Source of the DNA: Hominiventricola aquisgranensis
GTDB lineage: Bacteria > Bacillota > Clostridia > Lachnospirales > Lachnospiraceae
Assembly: GCF_040096225.1 (NCBI RefSeq)
Contig: NZ_JBBMFC010000008.1
Location: 1 to 64,000, forward strand
Reading direction: 5' to 3'
DNA: 64,000 bases
Shown here: piece by piece, positions 8,448 to 16,343 of the stretch
How the letters are laid out: each line of letters begins with the position of its first letter
How positions within the stretch are numbered: the first letter of the stretch is position 1
The notes under the pieces: model-generated
Told to the model about the DNA's origin: nothing
The model's input: the letters and a program-made list of their open reading frames with translations, nothing else
Databases searched by the model: none
Position numbers and translations under genes: made by a program

Positions 8448-8591
8448 TTAGATTCTTAACTCAAATACTTTTCTACATTCCTTATTTTTACACTTAAAAA
8501 ATACACCTTTACAGACTGCATCCGCAGATCTATTTGCATTGACCGGATGGCCACAATATGGACACCGGACTTTCTCTTTTTCTGTGTCCAT
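8448..8591 (-). CDS. 47-residue Com-like zinc finger protein
   Basis: ATG at 8591 is preceded by AGGAGG at 5 nt; stop at 8448. The product has two CxxC/CxxxxC pairs (CPYCGHPVNA and FFKCKNKECRKVFEL) spaced like the zinc ribbon of phage Mu Com and related short regulators. It lies between the second tail chaperone and the tape measure gene. A role in binding nucleic acid, possibly phage mRNA, is an inference from the fold. Confidence 0.6.
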   Translation of the reverse strand: MDTEKEKVRCPYCGHPVNANRSADAVCKGVFFKCKNKECRKVFELRI

Positions 8592-8592
8592 A

Positions 8593-8961
8593 TCAACCTC
8601 CTGCCATTGCGGCCATCATACGTTCCAGATCAGCCATCTGCTCCGCAAAGTTCTCTGCAGTAATCTTCTTTGCTGAGGAATCTCTCCACTCATTGCGGAT
8701 CCGCTTCTGCTCCGGACTAAAGTGCTTCAGGATGTTCTCATCATTTTCTGACCGGATCGCTACGATCCGCCCCAGAGCAGTCTCCGGAGAAAGTCCTGCA
8801 AGTAAAGCCTTAAATTCATCCCAGGAGACTGTCTCAAATTCTTTTGTCCGGATTCTCAACCCGTACTGTGACAGGAAACTGGACACGATCAAATCCCAGT
8901 CTTCAAAAAGATCATAGTACGGGTCACTGCTCCCCCTGGTCAGTTTCCTCACCAGTAACAA
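8593..8961 (-). CDS. Tail assembly chaperone, Gp15-like (probable frameshift product)
   Basis: The frame encodes a Gp15-type protein (YYDLFEDWDLIVSSFLSQYGL, ending MADLERMMAAMAGG). It overlaps the upstream 98-codon gene by 38 nt in another frame. The only potential starts in the overlap (TTG at 8961, a GTG after it) have no ribosome site. The overlap holds GGGGG (8932-8936), a plausible slip site. Production as a frameshifted extension of the upstream chaperone is therefore more likely than separate initiation. Confidence 0.65.
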   Translation of the reverse strand: MLLVRKLTRGSSDPYYDLFEDWDLIVSSFLSQYGLRIRTKEFETVSWDEFKALLAGLSPETALGRIVAIRSENDENILKHFSPEQKRIRNEWRDSSAKKITAENFAEQMADLERMMAAMAGG

Positions 8962-9220
8962 GACTTATAGCCGCTTTGATTATCGTTACCAGGTCATCAA
9001 AACATAACTTCATCTTCTCGATTTCTTTTCTATCTTTATCTGGAAAGATCAGATTATATATCGCTGCAACTTCTTTCGGACCCGGATCATCCGCTGCCAG
9101 ATTCATGATTCGAAGTACAGTCGGAGCGTCTGCATTGACCTCCAGCTCCTTTCCTTTGATCACAATGAACGGATTACCATCAAAGGTCAGCTTGTCCGTA
9201 ATATCTACTTTTCTTGCCAT
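8924..9220 (-). CDS. Tail assembly chaperone, first frame
   Basis: 98 residues (MARKVDITDKLTFDGNPFIVIKGKELEVNADAPTVL...), between the tail tube gene and the Gp15-like frame, which is the canonical place of the gpG-type chaperone that coats the tape measure during tail assembly. Good ribosome site (GAGAACAGAGAT region) and tight spacing to the tube gene. Its last 13 codons overlap the next frame. Confidence 0.65.
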   Translation of the reverse strand: MARKVDITDKLTFDGNPFIVIKGKELEVNADAPTVLRIMNLAADDPGPKEVAAIYNLIFPDKDRKEIEKMKLCFDDLVTIIKAAISLVTGEETDQGEQ

Positions 9221-9232
9221 ATCTCTGTTCTC

Positions 9233-9682
9233 CTATTCTGCCGGTGTAAAGGTCGGTTTTCCATAAACGGTTGCCTCAAACTCCAAAGTATCTACATTGG
9301 TAGAATCACCGCCACCCGGAGTTGTTACGTTGATCACAACATCACTGGAAAGCTTTGCTCCAGAAACCATAGTCCACTCAAATTTGGTCATAACATCCTG
9401 ACCAAACTTCCAGGCAAGACCCGCAATGTAATCATTTCCTACATCTCCGACAGATCTTTTACCTTTGAAGGAGAAACTCAATTTTTTACCGGTCATGGCG
9501 GATTTTGCCCAGCCACCGGCATCCATTGCGTACCATTCTTCTACTGTTCCATCAATAGACGGAGAAAAATTCTCCAAATCCTTCGGCATCGCCATATCGC
9601 CGTCTACGCTGTCCATTCCTTTTGTACCAAACTTAAATACATTGTTATGTACCGGGTACACTTTTCCTGCTGTTTCAGCCAT
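9233..9682 (-). CDS. Major tail tube protein
   Basis: 149 residues starting MAETAGKVYPVHNNVFKFGTKG. Features typical of siphophage tube proteins include an ENFSPSIDGTVEEWYAMDAGGW segment, a long basic beta hairpin (KKLSFSFKGKRSVGD) and a C-terminal EFEATVYGKPTFTPAE. It lies between the tail terminator and the tail chaperones. It polymerises into the inner tube of the tail. Confidence 0.78.
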   Translation of the reverse strand: MAETAGKVYPVHNNVFKFGTKGMDSVDGDMAMPKDLENFSPSIDGTVEEWYAMDAGGWAKSAMTGKKLSFSFKGKRSVGDVGNDYIAGLAWKFGQDVMTKFEWTMVSGAKLSSDVVINVTTPGGGDSTNVDTLEFEATVYGKPTFTPAE

Positions 9683-9692
9683 TCTTCATTCC

Positions 9693-10097
9693 TCACTTTC
9701 TCTGATAAATAAAATCCAGCCAGATCACATATTCATATACCCCGTTATCATCCGTTCCCACGTCCTGCGGTTCAGGAACCATCAGGCGGATGTAATTGAT
9801 AGGGGTATCTCCTATGTCCAGGCTGGATACATTTCTGATAGTTTCAAATAACTTATATGCTGCCGCTTCGCTCTCCGGCTTGCTGCGATTCCAGTGGACC
9901 AGCAGTGAGATCGGACGCACATCGTAACTGGTATAGTCCAACCCGCCAAGTGCAATGTTCGGCGGACCAGAAGAGCTGCGGCTGTATACACCGATGGACT
10001 TCTGCTGTTTATTATCCAACTTACCCATATAGACATGCTCATCCTCGGCAATTCCAAGAGATGCAATCCATTCACGGATGTCTGTGGTCTTCAGCAT
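9693..10097 (-). CDS. Tail terminator / minor capsid 3-like protein
   Basis: 134 residues starting MLKTTDIREWIASLGIAEDEHVYMG. ATG at 10097 overlaps the upstream stop (TGATG). Length, the central GLDYTSYDVRPISLLVHW and C-terminal YEYVIWLDFIYQR match the Minor_capsid_3 family, which caps the tail at the head-tail joint. Part of an unbroken chain of coupled head-completion genes. Confidence 0.68.
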   Translation of the reverse strand: MLKTTDIREWIASLGIAEDEHVYMGKLDNKQQKSIGVYSRSSSGPPNIALGGLDYTSYDVRPISLLVHWNRSKPESEAAAYKLFETIRNVSSLDIGDTPINYIRLMVPEPQDVGTDDNGVYEYVIWLDFIYQRK

Positions 10098-10477
10098 CAC
10101 ACACCACTCTCCTTCTTGTAAAATCTCTTAAATGCATTCGGGGCAAAGTCTGCTTCACTTCCACCCGGCAGCCAATCATCCAGCCATTTTCCTTTTGCGT
10201 TCGGATTTTCACCCTTCTGGAATCTATATTCTGGATGATAATAAAGCCGTCTGGCATAAGGTGTGGCAGAAACCAAAGACACCTTCCCACTGGACGAATT
10301 GCTATCATCCACAAAGGTTGCATCTTCTTCCAGATGGCCAGTATCAAACGGCATTACCTGCGCCTGCACAACTTCCGTATGCAGTGCCTCCGCCGTCTGC
10401 TCCAACGCCCTCACTGCTGCCTTGGACAGCTCATTGATCCGCGCCATATTCAGCTTTACCGTTGATTTCACCTGCAT
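10097..10477 (-). CDS. Head-tail joining protein, Minor_capsid_2-like
   Basis: 126 residues with the HK97 gp10-like pattern: LHTEVVQAQVMPFDTGHLEEDATFV, then SATPYARRLYYHPEYRF, then FAPNAFKRFYKK. This is the fold of neck proteins that bridge connector and tail. Start codon overlaps the previous stop. Confidence 0.68.
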   Translation of the reverse strand: MQVKSTVKLNMARINELSKAAVRALEQTAEALHTEVVQAQVMPFDTGHLEEDATFVDDSNSSSGKVSLVSATPYARRLYYHPEYRFQKGENPNAKGKWLDDWLPGGSEADFAPNAFKRFYKKESGV

Positions 10478-10815
10478 CAGACCACCTCTAGACTGCAGTA
10501 ATTCACCGATCCATCTGGGTTCCGGTTTTTACAGCCCTGCTCGATCCGCCGTTCCTGCCCAAATACGGTCAGTGTGCCTCCACTCAAGGATGGCAGATCC
10601 GGAGCAATGTCTCCGGGGAACATAGCTGTGCCGGTGACCTGCACCAGCTTCTTTTCTGCAGTCAGGATCGTCTTTGTCTTGTCCTGGAAGTTGCACATCA
10701 AATCTGCATCAAATGTGTACTCTGGTTCTCCCAGTTTATTCAACTTCTCAGATTCCAGATGTACGTGCACAGGAGTTCTGCAAAACCGCTTTGAAATCAA
10801 ACATGGATATCTCAT
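10477..10815 (-). CDS. Head closure / minor capsid protein
   Basis: 112 residues. Position between the connector-like gene and the neck gene, and content (VQVTGTAMFPGDIAPDLPSLSGG, IEQGCKNRNPDGSVNYCSLEVV), fit the small head-closure protein of Minor_capsid_1 type. Assignment rests mostly on gene order. Confidence 0.58.
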   Translation of the reverse strand: MRYPCLISKRFCRTPVHVHLESEKLNKLGEPEYTFDADLMCNFQDKTKTILTAEKKLVQVTGTAMFPGDIAPDLPSLSGGTLTVFGQERRIEQGCKNRNPDGSVNYCSLEVV

Positions 10816-10819
10816 ATCC

Positions 10820-11206
10820 TCACCTCGCTAACCGGCAGCACAAGCCTGTCTGACACAGCAGGGCATATGTATCAGCTTTCATGGCAACACCTTTCCCGAC
10901 GATCACATTCCAGGATCCGCCGAACTGCATTGCCACACCGTTGATACTGTAATTCTGCAATACTGTGTCGATCATATCCGCATTTTCATACTCGAAATCC
11001 ACCTGCTGGCACACAACCTCTTGGATAAGTTCCTGCTGGAACCCGGTCAGTGTGGAAAATCCCCGACCTACGATCCGATTGTAGGTCAGGGAATCAATGT
11101 GCCTGCATGCTTTACGCAGTGCCTTCTGAAGCTCTTCTTCCGGGACTGTGGATCCTCCATAGACAGTCAGGTAATAATCTGGTGATACATACGGTTCGTA
11201 TGCCAT
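10820..11206 (-). CDS. Head-tail connector (gp6/gp15-like adaptor)
   Basis: 128 residues; ATG at 11206 overlaps the preceding stop. Helical protein with EEELQKALRKACRHIDSLTYNRI, a pattern common to connector adaptors that sit below the portal and lock DNA in the head. It follows the major capsid and a small coiled-coil gene. Confidence 0.62.
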   Translation of the reverse strand: MAYEPYVSPDYYLTVYGGSTVPEEELQKALRKACRHIDSLTYNRIVGRGFSTLTGFQQELIQEVVCQQVDFEYENADMIDTVLQNYSINGVAMQFGGSWNVIVGKGVAMKADTYALLCQTGLCCRLAR

Positions 11207-11472
11207 CACTCCACCGCTTTCTTTCTGGTTGCAGCTTTGCCTGCAGGTTCTACTGCAGGTTCTTTCTCCTGGGTCTTCAATTCAGCAATTTTGGCTCTGA
11301 GCTCCTCATTTTCTTTCTTGAGTGCCATATAATCTTCATATGCCACGGTCTTTCCGGCACCATATGCGATCACATTTCCATCATCACCGTAAATATCATA
11401 CCCGGCAATCTGATAAGCCGCCATCTGCCCCTCATCAATGCTATATACTTTATTATCCTTTTCAGCTGTCAT
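11206..11472 (-). CDS. Small coiled-coil head-region protein
   Basis: 88 residues from ATG at 11472 (GGTAGGTG is 6 nt upstream; the ATG at 11478 overlaps that site). N-terminal beta part (YSIDEGQMAAYQIAGYDIYGDDG) then a coiled coil (DYMALKKENEELRAKIAELKTQ) and a basic tail. Function unknown. The position after the major capsid suggests a virion or assembly role. Confidence 0.5.
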   Translation of the reverse strand: MTAEKDNKVYSIDEGQMAAYQIAGYDIYGDDGNVIAYGAGKTVAYEDYMALKKENEELRAKIAELKTQEKEPAVEPAGKAATRKKAVE

Positions 11473-11482
11473 GACCATTCAC

Positions 11483-12385
11483 CTACCCTTCCGCTTCTGC
11501 ATTGATTGCAATGCCACATGCTTTATTCTGGATCAGGAACGTATCTGTGTAATAACGGTTCTGATATACATACTTATCAGCAGTTCTGGAGTCCGTTCCC
11601 GGAGTGAACAGCTTCATATACGCATATTTATCACGGGAAATTACACAGGACGGATGAAGCAGCATTGCATTCACCTGTTTTGCAGCAGCGGCCGGAGTAC
11701 AGCCGTTTGTAAAATCATACTTGGTCTTAAAACGGGCAGACGGTACCGTCTTGATCTGCACATCATCCAGACCATGCACACGTCTGTCGATCACACCAGC
11801 TGCTCCGACAGACATGGTTCTGGTAATCCCATCTGCACTCTTCAATAACTTGTTGATTGCAGAGGTCACGTAGAAAATACGTCCTTCCTGCGGTACAGAC
11901 AGGTCATCCATTTTGGACATCTGTTCGTCGAACCACTCCAGGATATTTGCAGCAGTCAGAGCCGTGGTATCAACCACTGCTCCATCAGATGCATAGGTCT
12001 TTGCTTCTGCATACAGCTTGGAAAAACGGTAGCTATCCTTCTCCGGGATCGCCTGCTCTGTCTCAAAGGTGTTCTGGATGTTCGCCACTTCCAGGACAAG
12101 GTTGGTCTCGTCGATATCCATCGGATCAATCGCAAACTCGATATCTCTATCGTGAGCGAGCTTTTTCGGCTCCCAGTCGTTGGTAATGGTCCCTGCATTG
12201 AATCCCATACCGCTACGGCTATGATCCTTGTAGCCGGATACTGTGATCTTCGGGATCTTGATTGTCTGAGCATTCAAAAACTTGATGCCCTGGTTAGAAA
12301 GAGTCAGCTCATTGGAAATAAGCTCTCTTGCATATTTCTGTGCCAGTTCTCTCTCAAATACTTCTGCATAACTATATACTGCCAT
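11483..12385 (-). CDS. Major capsid protein
   Basis: 300 residues starting MAVYSYAEVFERELAQKYARELISNELTLSN. Length, absence of a long cleaved delta domain and the placement directly after a scaffold gene fit a major capsid protein of HK97-like fold. Conserved-looking elements include IKIPKITVSGYKDHSR, AHDRDIEFAIDPMDIDETN and LLHPSCVISRDKYAY. It forms the icosahedral shell. Confidence 0.82.
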   Translation of the reverse strand: MAVYSYAEVFERELAQKYARELISNELTLSNQGIKFLNAQTIKIPKITVSGYKDHSRSGMGFNAGTITNDWEPKKLAHDRDIEFAIDPMDIDETNLVLEVANIQNTFETEQAIPEKDSYRFSKLYAEAKTYASDGAVVDTTALTAANILEWFDEQMSKMDDLSVPQEGRIFYVTSAINKLLKSADGITRTMSVGAAGVIDRRVHGLDDVQIKTVPSARFKTKYDFTNGCTPAAAAKQVNAMLLHPSCVISRDKYAYMKLFTPGTDSRTADKYVYQNRYYTDTFLIQNKACGIAINAEAEG

Positions 12386-12400
12386 TTTTTATTTCTCCTT

Positions 12401-13015
12401 TTATTTTTTGTTGCCGAAGATAGATGCCAGCTGATCTTCCTGGCTCGGCTGCGGATTGGATGATCCTCCAGGATTACCAACCTGGATAAATCCTGCCCCT
12501 CCTGCAGTCTGAGGTTTCAGAGCCGGTACATCCTCCAGCACTTTCTTCAGCGCATTGTTTACAGTTTCATTGTTGATCTTTCCATCCTGCCCTATCGCCT
12601 GACTAAAATCTGCCAGTTTCAGGATATACGGGATGCTCTTTGCATCAATTCCAAGTGCTACGGCCTCCAGTGTTGCAGCTGCCTGGATCTGAGCCTGCTG
12701 AGCAGCAGCCTGTGCCTGAGTCATCTGTGTCTGCAACGCTCCAACATCCGGAGTATTGGCGGCTTTCTGCTGCTTAAAAGCAGCGATTGCCTGCTCCATC
12801 TCTTCCTGGCTGAGCCCCTGCTGTTTGAAATATCCTTTCAGCAGACTATCCTCTGTAGCTGCCTGTTTACCGGAAATCAACTGAGCCAATTTGTCATAAT
12901 CAATCTCCACAGGTGCTGGTGTCGGTGTAGGATTCGGTGCCGGACTTGGTGCTGGTGTCGGTGCAGGTGCTGGATCTGCATACATCTGCAGATTCATTGC
13001 TTTCAGATTTTTCAT
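12401..13015 (-). CDS. Capsid scaffolding protein
   Basis: 204 residues. Residues 13-36 are a Pro-Ala/Pro-Thr repeat linker, followed by long Gln/Ala-rich helices (QTQMTQAQAAAQQAQIQ) and a short basic C-terminus after a Gly/Ser linker (EDQLASIFGNKK), the classic layout of phage scaffolds. ATG at 13015 follows AAGGAG. The 5' untranslated region carries three phased hairpins (13043-13106). Confidence 0.78.
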   Translation of the reverse strand: MKNLKAMNLQMYADPAPAPTPAPSPAPNPTPTPAPVEIDYDKLAQLISGKQAATEDSLLKGYFKQQGLSQEEMEQAIAAFKQQKAANTPDVGALQTQMTQAQAAAQQAQIQAAATLEAVALGIDAKSIPYILKLADFSQAIGQDGKINNETVNNALKKVLEDVPALKPQTAGGAGFIQVGNPGGSSNPQPSQEDQLASIFGNKK

Positions 13016-13042
13016 GATTTTTAGTCTCCTTCCACAGTTTTA

Positions 13043-13106
13043 AGAGTGTCTCTCTATAACAGTTTTATGGGTGTCTCCCAAACAGTTCATTCAGTGTGTC
13101 TCACCG
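13043..13106 (-). promoter_or_regulatory. Three phased RNA hairpins with identical AGACA loops
   Basis: On the minus strand, upstream of the scaffold gene, three stem-loops share the loop AGACA with different but complementary stems: CGGTG/CACTG (13092-13106), TGGG/CCCA (13068-13080), AGAG/CTCT (13043-13055). Loop centres lie exactly 25 nt apart, and each is followed by a similar linker (AACTGT). Changing stems with a fixed loop point to selection on RNA structure, probably a protein-binding array controlling capsid gene expression. Confidence 0.6.
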
Positions 13107-13131
13107 TAGTTTTGTGCCTTCGGGCATAAAA

Positions 13132-13169
13132 ACAGCACCCAGGACTTGCCTGCGTGCGTCAGCTGCTGT
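13132..13169 (-). terminator. Possible terminator before capsid genes
   Basis: On the minus strand ACAGCA ... TGCTGT followed by TTTTAT, with an inner CAGG-CAAGT-CCTG stem. Moderate; could also be part of a processed leader. Confidence 0.35.
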
Positions 13170-13196
13170 TTCACGGACAGCTCCGAGATAGCTGGA

Positions 13197-13412
13197 TCAC
13201 CGCCTTTCTACGGATATCCGTCTGCCATTGAACATGATCGTGTCACCGATCTGTGCCACATCGTCACCTTTTACTCTCACCCCTTTCACTTCTGCATGAC
13301 CATCTCTAGTCCGGTACAGGATTGTTGCTATGCCCTTCTCGATGCGTTCTGCCAGCCATGATGGTGCCAGGATATCCGCATCTTTTGTTACCGTGTAATA
13401 CTCATTCTTCAT
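13197..13412 (-). CDS. Small hypothetical phage protein
   Basis: 71 residues, predicted beta-rich (IATILYRTRDGHAEVKGVRVKGDDVAQIGDTIMFNGRRISVERR). Start overlaps the end of the DUF4406 gene by 11 nt and has no strong ribosome site, so translation is probably coupled. Not recognised. Confidence 0.55.
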   Translation of the reverse strand: MKNEYYTVTKDADILAPSWLAERIEKGIATILYRTRDGHAEVKGVRVKGDDVAQIGDTIMFNGRRISVERR

Positions 13413-13722
13413 AAATAATGTCTAAGCCATAAGCAACTGCTGTTTCATGCTCCAGCCGGCAGCCTCTGGCTTTCTCCCAGCCTTTACAAAAATACGCTGC
13501 GTGACACAGACTCATATTTTCCAGTGACTTTGCAAGGAAACATAGGGGAATCTGAACAACTCCACGTTTTTTCATATTTTCCTGGTTATACCATTCATCT
13601 GTAAAAAGAGTGTTTACGATCTCATACCCTTTTTCTTTCAGAATTCTGATTGCCCGTTCCCTTGTCTGAATGATCTCCTCATCCGTTTTTCCAGCCATCG
13701 GCTGTGATAACATTGCTTTCAT
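13402..13722 (-). CDS. DUF4406 paralogue
   Basis: 106 residues from ATG at 13722, preceded by GAGAGGAAAACTT. Same layout as the gene at 554-871: N-terminal MKAMLSQPMAGKTDEEI, central FLAKSLENMSLCHAAYFCKGWEKARGCRLEHETA and AYG near the end. Two diverged DUF4406 copies in one phage suggest distinct nucleotide substrates. It is co-transcribed with head genes. Reaction inferred from fold only. Confidence 0.7.
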   Translation of the reverse strand: MKAMLSQPMAGKTDEEIIQTRERAIRILKEKGYEIVNTLFTDEWYNQENMKKRGVVQIPLCFLAKSLENMSLCHAAYFCKGWEKARGCRLEHETAVAYGLDIIYEE

Positions 13723-13757
13723 AAGTTTTCCTCTCTTTCTTAAAAATGTGTATAAAA

Positions 13758-13785
13758 ATACCACCGGCCTACTGACTGATGGTAC
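13758..13785 (-). terminator. Weak intrinsic terminator after YjcQ-like gene
   Basis: Minus strand: TACCA ... TGGTA enclosing a GC-rich loop, followed by TTTTTATA. Short outer stem, so efficiency is uncertain. Confidence 0.4.
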
Positions 13786-13792
13786 TAAAATA

Positions 13793-14119
13793 CTAAATTA
13801 TGTTCGATGCCGTGTCTACAATTCCCTTGGCCAGATCTGATGCTTTTCTCATCAGACTGTTTTCTTCCAGATATTCCAACCCTTTTAAGGTTAATTCTGG
13901 TCTTGTAAGTGCCACTCTTGGGTACCCACATTCCAATGCATTCCACGTTTCACCGCCAGATATATATCCCTCTTTCAAAAGCATTGCCATAAGCCTGCTC
14001 CATTTAGGATCAGATAACCCTAATGCTTCTGCAGAAATACTGTTTTGATCAAATTCTTCTAAATCCATTGATTTCTGTAAGATACGAAGAATCCTGTAAA
14101 TGATGCTAAAGTCTTCCAT
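13793..14119 (-). CDS. YjcQ-like winged-helix protein
   Basis: 108 residues: IYRILRILQKSMDLEEFD, then GLSDPKWSRLMAMLLKEGYISGG, then LTLKGLEYLEENS. This is the pattern of the YjcQ family (winged helix), common in Firmicutes phages. Function not established; possibly a DNA- or protein-binding accessory. Located in a small accessory group behind the minor head protein. Confidence 0.65.
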   Translation of the reverse strand: MEDFSIIYRILRILQKSMDLEEFDQNSISAEALGLSDPKWSRLMAMLLKEGYISGGETWNALECGYPRVALTRPELTLKGLEYLEENSLMRKASDLAKGIVDTASNII

Positions 14120-14131
14120 CTTTCACCTCCC

Positions 14132-14350
14132 CTAATAGTCTGCCTCCGGGTCATATTCTTCACCAAATAATTCCCACATCGTTTTATTTTCAGTAATACA
14201 TCTTTCTATGATATCTGGCCATTCTTTAGGTGGCAATGACCAAGCTTCTGTCATCAATCCATTATCTTCTGGGAAATGTTCCTGATATTTTCGGATTGCT
14301 TCATCTATTTTTTTGTCCAATTCTTTTTCCTGTTCCGTAGGTTCTTTCAT
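14132..14350 (-). CDS. Hypothetical acidic protein
   Basis: 72 residues from ATG at 14350, which has GGAGGG 7 nt upstream; an earlier frame opening at 14389 lacks a ribosome site. Highly charged (KEPTEQEKELDKKIDEAIRKYQEHFPE, ending EYDPEADY). It follows immediately the minor head protein with a metallopeptidase-like tail. Unknown. Confidence 0.5.
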   Translation of the reverse strand: MKEPTEQEKELDKKIDEAIRKYQEHFPEDNGLMTEAWSLPPKEWPDIIERCITENKTMWELFGEEYDPEADY

Positions 14351-14385
14351 ATTTTCCCTCCGGAAAAATTCTGGCACTACGTAAG

Positions 14386-16149
14386 TCATACAAGTTCCTC
14401 CATCATATCCTCGAACATCTTATAGGCTTTAGGAAAAGTCTCTTTAAGGATATCCATTTTCTTGGAATCCTGTCTACACACAGCTTCAAAGAAATGTGCA
14501 AAAGCTTCTTTTCCTAATCGATCAGGCTTATTCCAGTAAGTAACATTCTGATGGTAATATTTTCCAACACACTGATTTTTACTCATAGCACCAAACAAAT
14601 CTGATACTGAATGGAACTCTGGAGCTCGCACCTTATTCCCAATATCCGCATAAGCCTCTTTCTGGCTACAATTATACAACTTCTGGTACCCAGTTACAAG
14701 ATTTTCAAAATCCTCTTCGAGTGCCTCTTTGAATTCAGGGCGCTGAGACATTCTTCCTGACAACCTATCAACTCGATGCCCCAGTTCATGAAATACACCT
14801 GTCCATTGTCCTCTCTCATCCACAGAATCACTTTTTAGATCAGCTCGTATTCCTTTTTTACTTTCGCGGTTTTTAGTAAAAACAGATTCATTTATGATAA
14901 CTATATCGTCCTTATTATCGTATATAAATTGACGTATATTATCAGGCGCATTTTCTATACTGCTTAAAATGGAGTCTTTGTATTTTGAATTTATCTCAAA
15001 AATGCTCACCGGTTCATGATCTGATAACCTATCCAGTACCTTTTTCACATGTCTTAGTCTATCAGCCTCATCTCCCCACTCAGAAGCTTTTCTGTCATAG
15101 TCTTCCTTATTCTCCGGATCCAGCGAATACTTGGCCAGACGATCATACTTCTCCATCTGACGCTGTGCGTACTGCTGTCTGGCTTCCTGTTTCGCCTGTA
15201 GACCAACTTTCTTTAGTTCTGCTTCCGTCCAGGTATCATCGGCCGTGGAAATGCCCGGAAAATATGTAGTGTGGCTGTCCTTGCACCGTGGATGATACAG
15301 ACCCTTGCTGATGGCATAACTCATCAAAGGATATCGCTTCCCGGTCTCCGGATCTACACCATCACTCCTGCCACCGCTCCACACATCATCAATCAGAACC
15401 TTGCCTACAAATGGCAGACACTTCGGGCAGGGATTTCCACGCTTGGCCATGATGACTGTGGTAACGCCCCACTCCTGACGTTTCTCGCCCTCTCCCTGCA
15501 GGTATGCCCTTTTACTGGCTGTTCGTATCGCCATATCAGCATAGTCAGCCAGGGTGTGTCTTGCTCCATTGGCATACTCTACACAGTTCAGACCACGGGA
15601 CAGCATATCTTTGGTAGCCATATCAACAGCTTTCTCGTAAGTGCCGGATCCAGTGTTCGCATACACCTGAGCATTGAAAATTGCCTTTCGGTAATCATCC
15701 TCTGCCTTTCTGAGCACCGCCGTCTCTGCTTTCTCCATGTCCTGCCGGGTCGCTTTGATCAGTACCTCCAATTTTCGGTCGTTCAGCTTAAAAAACTCAG
15801 CGATCATAGTCTGATGTGCAGGAGATTTATTTTTTCCATGAACTTTCCAGCCCTTCTTTATGGCCTGGAGTATCCGGATCTCCTGCTGCATATTTCCAGT
15901 CTGTCTCGCCTGTCTGATCAGCTCCTCAATCTGATTGTTGATATTCTTAAATTGCTTTCGATACTTCCTCTGATTATTGCGTTTATATTTTTCCAGAGCC
16001 TTCAGCTGCTCTGCCTGCCACATGGACCAGTTGTAGCCTTCCTCGGTCTCTTCTGCCCTGTGCCGATCCATATTCCGGATCATGGATGCCATCAACTCAT
16101 TCTCGATACGCTGGAAGGCTTCGGCAAGATTGTATTCGTTACTCGCCAT
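14386..16149 (-). CDS. Minor head protein with C-terminal zincin-like domain
   Basis: 587 residues. The N-terminal about 330 residues match phage minor capsid protein 2: helical start, then the Cys/His cluster PCPKC and HPRCKDSH. The C-terminal about 200 residues carry HELGH (454-458) and a downstream EAFAHFFEA (548-556), the layout of gluzincin-type metallopeptidases. So a head morphogenesis protein is fused to a probable protease or toxin-like domain that could enter the cell with DNA. The peptidase target is unknown. Confidence 0.75.
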   Translation of the reverse strand: MASNEYNLAEAFQRIENELMASMIRNMDRHRAEETEEGYNWSMWQAEQLKALEKYKRNNQRKYRKQFKNINNQIEELIRQARQTGNMQQEIRILQAIKKGWKVHGKNKSPAHQTMIAEFFKLNDRKLEVLIKATRQDMEKAETAVLRKAEDDYRKAIFNAQVYANTGSGTYEKAVDMATKDMLSRGLNCVEYANGARHTLADYADMAIRTASKRAYLQGEGEKRQEWGVTTVIMAKRGNPCPKCLPFVGKVLIDDVWSGGRSDGVDPETGKRYPLMSYAISKGLYHPRCKDSHTTYFPGISTADDTWTEAELKKVGLQAKQEARQQYAQRQMEKYDRLAKYSLDPENKEDYDRKASEWGDEADRLRHVKKVLDRLSDHEPVSIFEINSKYKDSILSSIENAPDNIRQFIYDNKDDIVIINESVFTKNRESKKGIRADLKSDSVDERGQWTGVFHELGHRVDRLSGRMSQRPEFKEALEEDFENLVTGYQKLYNCSQKEAYADIGNKVRAPEFHSVSDLFGAMSKNQCVGKYYHQNVTYWNKPDRLGKEAFAHFFEAVCRQDSKKMDILKETFPKAYKMFEDMMEELV

Positions 16150-16339
16150 TTGTGATCACTCGTTTCTGCATATGCTCCGCAATTCTTGCACAACGCTTCC
16201 TGTTTTCGCAACGTATAATGTTCTGGCACTTTGGGAGTTCCCCGATACGGCAATACTCGTTTTGCTCCACCTCAGGAACAAAATCAGGACAATATTCGCA
16301 AAAATCCTGTAATAACAATGTAAAACCGGAAATCTCCAC
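16139..16339 (-). CDS. Small cysteine-rich phage protein
   Basis: 66 residues from GTG at 16339 (GGGGTGATT upstream), overlapping the minor head gene by 11 nt. Contains FCEYCPDF and CQNIIRCENRKRC, suggesting a zinc-binding knuckle. Unknown role; similar short Cys-rich genes are common beside phage portal genes. Confidence 0.5.
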   Translation of the reverse strand: MEISGFTLLLQDFCEYCPDFVPEVEQNEYCRIGELPKCQNIIRCENRKRCARIAEHMQKRVITNGE

Positions 16340-16343
16340 ACAA

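Noticed and set aside
15921..15950. Self-targeting by the newest CRISPR spacer against the minor head gene
   Set aside because: Only a gapped partial match (about CAGCTCCTC.AT.CTGATT) is visible; not enough for a protospacer. A full spacer-versus-window alignment would settle it.
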